46,293 bases of DNA, taken from positions 1 through 46,293 of the forward strand of contig NZ_JARICI010000058.1 of NCBI RefSeq assembly GCF_029257255.1, in the 5' to 3' direction. The notes beneath the pieces are model-generated. The model ran no database searches and was not told the origin of the DNA. It saw nothing but the letters and a program-made list of their open reading frames with translations. The DNA is from Sporosarcina sp. (GTDB taxonomy: Bacteria; Bacillota; Bacilli; Bacillales_A; Planococcaceae). The position numbers were made by a program, and so were the translations under genes. How positions within the stretch are numbered: the stretch's first letter is position 1; every line of letters starts with the position of its first letter. Positions 44,768 to 46,293 of this stretch are shown here, one piece after another.

Positions 44768-45436
44768 TTATTGACCTGTGTTCATAAATTGGGGTAATAG
44801 ATCTTTTAACTCCAATAAGTCATCTATTATCAGATCCGCCTGAGCAAGCTCATCTTTATGAGCAAAATCAAAATTGCATCCTACTGCCAGTAAGCCATTT
44901 TCTTTTGCCGCATGTATATCGGACAGACGATCACCCACCACCGCCGCGCTAGTAATATGATATTTCTTTACGATACTCTGGACTAAGTCTGACTTATTTA
45001 ATGAAGCAATTTGTTGAATGCTAAATGTTTCCGTGACCCATTGATCTAAACCATAATAGTCGACGATAGCATGCAGGTAATCAATTAACCCGTTACTCGC
45101 TATGTAAATTGAACAGTCGTTCTCTTTTAAATAACCGAAGATTTCTTTTACGTTAGGATATAAAGCACCGTTTCCGTTTCTTATATTCTCCAGCAATTGT
45201 TCAAGAAAATAGGCATCGGTATAGTTTCTGTCTTCATTAGAATGATGGGGCAGCAGCGTTTCCCATACTTTCGGTAAAGGTGCCCCCATGATTTCACGAA
45301 ATTGATCAATAGGCACCGCATCATTCCATTTATTCATTGTCCTCAAATGATCAAACGTATCATTAAGTGCCAGTTCTAAAATAGTATCTGTCTGAAAAAG
45401 TGTGCCATCCATATCAAAAATCATTGACTGAGCCAT
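44768..45436 (-). CDS. HAD-superfamily hydrolase
   Basis: 222 residues. Motif I is MIFDMDGTLFQTD (the DxDGT at residues 7-11), motif II IYIASNGL, motif III Lys in SLNKSDLVQSI and motif IV VVGDRLSDIHAAK. A helical cap lies between about residues 20 and 90, so a phosphoglycolate-phosphatase-like subfamily. Likely a small-molecule phosphatase. The start at 45436 has GAGGTGG 6 nt upstream; 17 residues upstream of it lack an SD. Confidence 0.85.
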   Translation of the reverse strand: MAQSMIFDMDGTLFQTDTILELALNDTFDHLRTMNKWNDAVPIDQFREIMGAPLPKVWETLLPHHSNEDRNYTDAYFLEQLLENIRNGNGALYPNVKEIFGYLKENDCSIYIASNGLIDYLHAIVDYYGLDQWVTETFSIQQIASLNKSDLVQSIVKKYHITSAAVVGDRLSDIHAAKENGLLAVGCNFDFAHKDELAQADLIIDDLLELKDLLPQFMNTGQ

Positions 45437-45508
45437 CGCTTTCCACCTCGTAAATCGACAAATTTCTTGTTCATTAGTTGCGTCCATTTCTAATAAATCT
45501 TTTCGGAT

Positions 45509-45856
45509 TTAAGCGATCAATTCATGCACCTCACCCAGAATAAACATAGTCAAACCAATGATTGATAGAGCTATTCCTACATAAAATGGCCAAGGATTAT
45601 CCTCTTTTTCCCGATCAAAGGTAAACAGTGTCACGATACAAAAAATCAAAGCGATAACTGGAATAAATCCATATTTCGGCCCAAAGGCAAACGCTAACCC
45701 GCCGAACATCATCCCCAGAAGACCGTACGGGTTTTGAGTAGGTATTCTGTCCAGATACTCTTTTTCATCAGTAGAAAGACCTTCAGTTTTGTCTCCCCAA
45801 ACATCCACGGCTTTCAATCTGTTCAGGAATTCAATCATTCTTTTAAATTGCTTCAT
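45509..45856 (-). CDS. Small membrane protein of unknown function
   Basis: 115 residues. A soluble N-terminus of about 45 residues is followed by three hydrophobic segments (YGLLGMMFGGLAFAF; FIPVIALIFCIVTLFTF; FYVGIALSIIGLTMFILGEV). I do not recognise the family. The start at 45856 follows a GGGTG stretch; an ATG 3 codons upstream is possible. The upstream side is a long non-coding stretch to the window edge. Confidence 0.6.
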   Translation of the reverse strand: MKQFKRMIEFLNRLKAVDVWGDKTEGLSTDEKEYLDRIPTQNPYGLLGMMFGGLAFAFGPKYGFIPVIALIFCIVTLFTFDREKEDNPWPFYVGIALSIIGLTMFILGEVHELIA

Positions 45857-45865
45857 GCAGTACAC

Positions 45866-46082
45866 CCGCCCTGTTTACAGTTTCAAACCGGCAACCAATT
45901 CATCGGCCCCAAAATTGTGATAAAAACACCAGAGGTCCAGTATGGTTTACATCCATCACTTATCAATTGACATCTTACTTCTTCATTGAATAACCGGCCC
46001 TAATAGCTTAGACATATAGTATTCGTCAACAAATCTATTGCCTATGAATAAAGAATTCTTTTTTGTACCCTCAATCTTAAAG
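45866..46082. other. Intergenic, no gene seen
   Basis: No supported gene; open frames here have no RBS. Confidence 0.4.
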
Positions 46083-46127
46083 CCCATTTACTGAAATGGG
46101 TGCAGTCCTTCTTCAAGAATTGCACCC
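46083..46127. repeat. Overlapping inverted repeats
   Basis: CCCATTT/AAATGGG (46083-46100) and GGGTGCA/TGCACCC (46098-46127, with inner TTCTT/AAGAA) share the GGG at 46098-46100, so the two hairpins are mutually exclusive. No T tail. Confidence 0.5.
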
Positions 46128-46154
46128 GCTAGCGAGAAGGTAGTTTAAAACCGT

Positions 46155-46293
46155 TGATTTCCGTTTCAGGCGGACGCTTTCCGCGGGCATGGCTTGAGCC
46201 TCCTCGTCGCTACGCTCCTGCGGGGTCTCAAGGCTCATGCTCATAACGCTTCGCTTTTACTCGCAAAAGTAATTGCTATTCCCGCAGGAGTCG
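46155..46293. repeat. Interspersed repeat, truncated by the window end
   Basis: It begins near GTTTCAGGCGGACGCTTTCC and ends at the window edge with CCCGCAGGAGTCG. A GC-rich palindromic element with GGACGCTTTCCGC and GCGACTCCTGCGGG-type words, common in Planococcaceae and Bacillaceae as I recall. A shorter copy in inverse orientation is at 40638-40722. Confidence 0.7.

Overview
The window looks like chromosomal DNA of a low-GC Gram-positive, most likely a member of the Bacillales close to Sporosarcina and other Planococcaceae. This rests on strong AGGAGG-type ribosome binding sites, many rho-independent terminators, CcpA (cre) sites, the paired yqhG/yqhH-like genes, a BceRSAB-type module and SLH-domain surface protein remains. 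The genus is inference. I saw no rRNA, tRNA, CRISPR array, complete insertion sequence or prophage.

Region 1 (about 2.4-17.3 kb, minus strand) is the core: an apparently complete set for degrading anthranilate through 3-hydroxyanthranilate. In pathway order the products are: a two-component FAD monooxygenase (11725-13209) with its flavin reductase (11032-11538); 3-hydroxyanthranilate 3,4-dioxygenase; 2-amino-3-carboxymuconate semialdehyde decarboxylase; 2-aminomuconate semialdehyde dehydrogenase; a RidA-type 2-aminomuconate deaminase; 4-oxalocrotonate decarboxylase; 2-oxopent-4-enoate hydratase; 4-hydroxy-2-oxovalerate aldolase; and acylating acetaldehyde dehydrogenase. End products would be pyruvate and acetyl-CoA. 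A DctPQM TRAP transporter, an MFS carrier and an IclR regulator flank the enzymes. Two promoters (HAAO operon and monooxygenase) carry nearly the same 17-bp palindrome exactly 7 nt upstream of the -35 box, which I read as the IclR-family activator site. cre sites point to carbon catabolite repression. An NCS1-type permease lies at the left edge.

Region 2 (17.8-25.1 kb) holds an ECF sigma/anti-sigma pair, an Asp-rich lipoprotein, a two-subunit gluconate-2-dehydrogenase-like GMC oxidoreductase, a candidate structured RNA, then TetR, GNAT and MATE genes. Region 3 (25.1-30.4 kb) begins with a cobalamin riboswitch that controls only a short ORF ending in a terminator, followed by a Bce-type ABC transporter and two-component system.

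Region 4 (30.5-39.2 kb) contains yqhG/yqhH-like genes (no gcvT nearby), an SLH/YcdB-type surface protein gene split by one in-frame TAG, a MoxR ATPase with a VWA partner, a second candidate small RNA and a Bax-inhibitor-1 family gene behind an ECF-type promoter. Region 5 (39.2-46.3 kb) has a second ECF sigma/anti-sigma pair, an aspartate-dehydrogenase-like gene, a DUF2935 protein, a 21-bp tandem repeat array with TATGAGCG-type cores, interspersed repeats sharing GACGCTTTCCGC, a putative membrane protein whose best start codon is ATA, a GNAT, a HAD hydrolase and a small membrane protein.

The items most worth following up are the orphan cobalamin riboswitch, the helically phased 21-bp array, the two structured RNA candidates, the matched operator/promoter architecture of the anthranilate genes, and the ECF promoters of identical spacing in front of both sigma genes and the BI-1 gene.
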